A stretch of DNA of 5,817 nucleotides, from assembly GCA_947169985.1 (NCBI GenBank), contig CAMVRW010000158.1, forward strand, positions 1 to 5,817, in the 5' to 3' direction. The stretch comes from an uncultured Butyrivibrio sp. Lineage in GTDB: Bacteria > Bacillota > Clostridia > Lachnospirales > Lachnospiraceae. Shown here piece by piece: positions 5,701 through 5,817 of this stretch (positions are counted from its first letter, which is position 1; the number at the start of each line of letters is the position of its first letter). The notes under the pieces are model-generated. The model saw nothing but the letters and a program-made list of their open reading frames with translations. It searched no databases and was not told where the DNA came from. A program made the position numbers and the translations under genes.

Positions 5701-5817
5701 GTCCATCTAAAGGCAAATCACGTACGCGATCATCATCCTTGTAAAGAAGATTGCTTGTCTTTTGAGTTACTTCGCCGCTGTATAAAGCGTTAGTCTTCTT
5801 TGCCTTAGTTGACTTTT
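5687..5817 (-). CDS. Possible 3' end of a gene entering from the right edge (partial)
   Basis: One minus-strand frame is open from the window edge for 42 full codons and ends with TGA at 5689-5687. The peptide begins KSTKAKKTNALYSGEV and ends RDLPLDGPKLC: hydrophilic, mixed-charge and plausible as a protein tail, but I do not recognise it. It would overlap the convergent hydrolase gene by 14 bp. An open stretch this short can arise by chance (roughly one in eight for a single frame), so support is modest. No terminator hairpin is visible between the two genes. Confidence 0.4.
   Translation of the reverse strand, partial: KSTKAKKTNALYSGEVTQKTSNLLYKDDDRVRDLPLDGPKLC

Overview
The window looks like a chromosomal segment of an anaerobic Bacillota, most plausibly a Lachnospiraceae member of the Butyrivibrio type. 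This rests on the protein flavour (a class Ic aspartate aminotransferase, a TRAM-less RumA-like rRNA methyltransferase, a CPBP-family membrane protease), strong AGGAG-type ribosome binding sites and moderate GC content. It is an inference from protein character, not a database match. No phage gene, transposase, CRISPR array, tRNA or rRNA is visible.

Layout. Positions 1-1251 (+) hold the 3' part of a PLP-dependent aspartate aminotransferase whose start lies left of the window. Positions 1262-1472 are a 211-bp quasi-palindrome with perfect 32-bp ends and a bidirectional intrinsic terminator at its centre. It almost exactly fills the gap between two convergent genes. Leftward from about 4095 runs a probable three-gene operon: a small unrecognised protein with an acidic tail (4065-3667), a 23S rRNA m5U methyltransferase that starts at TTG two bases after the preceding stop (3664-2414), and a CPBP intramembrane protease (2376-1465). 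The protease stop codon lies inside the palindrome.

Positions 4066-4242 form a compact divergent promoter region. Each side has an extended -10 (TGGTATAAT to the left, TGGTATACT to the right), and two GCTAAGC repeats lie 21 bp apart on the rightward side. Rightward, 4243-5700 encodes a cytoplasmic serine beta-lactamase-like hydrolase with an unassigned C-terminal domain. At the right edge an open frame on the minus strand (5817-5687) may be the 3' end of another gene overlapping the hydrolase tail by 14 bp.

The genes do not form one obvious pathway: amino-acid metabolism, rRNA modification, membrane proteolysis and a solitary hydrolase. The least ordinary element is the long palindrome between the convergent genes, which may be a MITE-like or other mobile or structured repeat. 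Next are the tight coupling of the small acidic protein with the methyltransferase and the repeat-bearing divergent control region.
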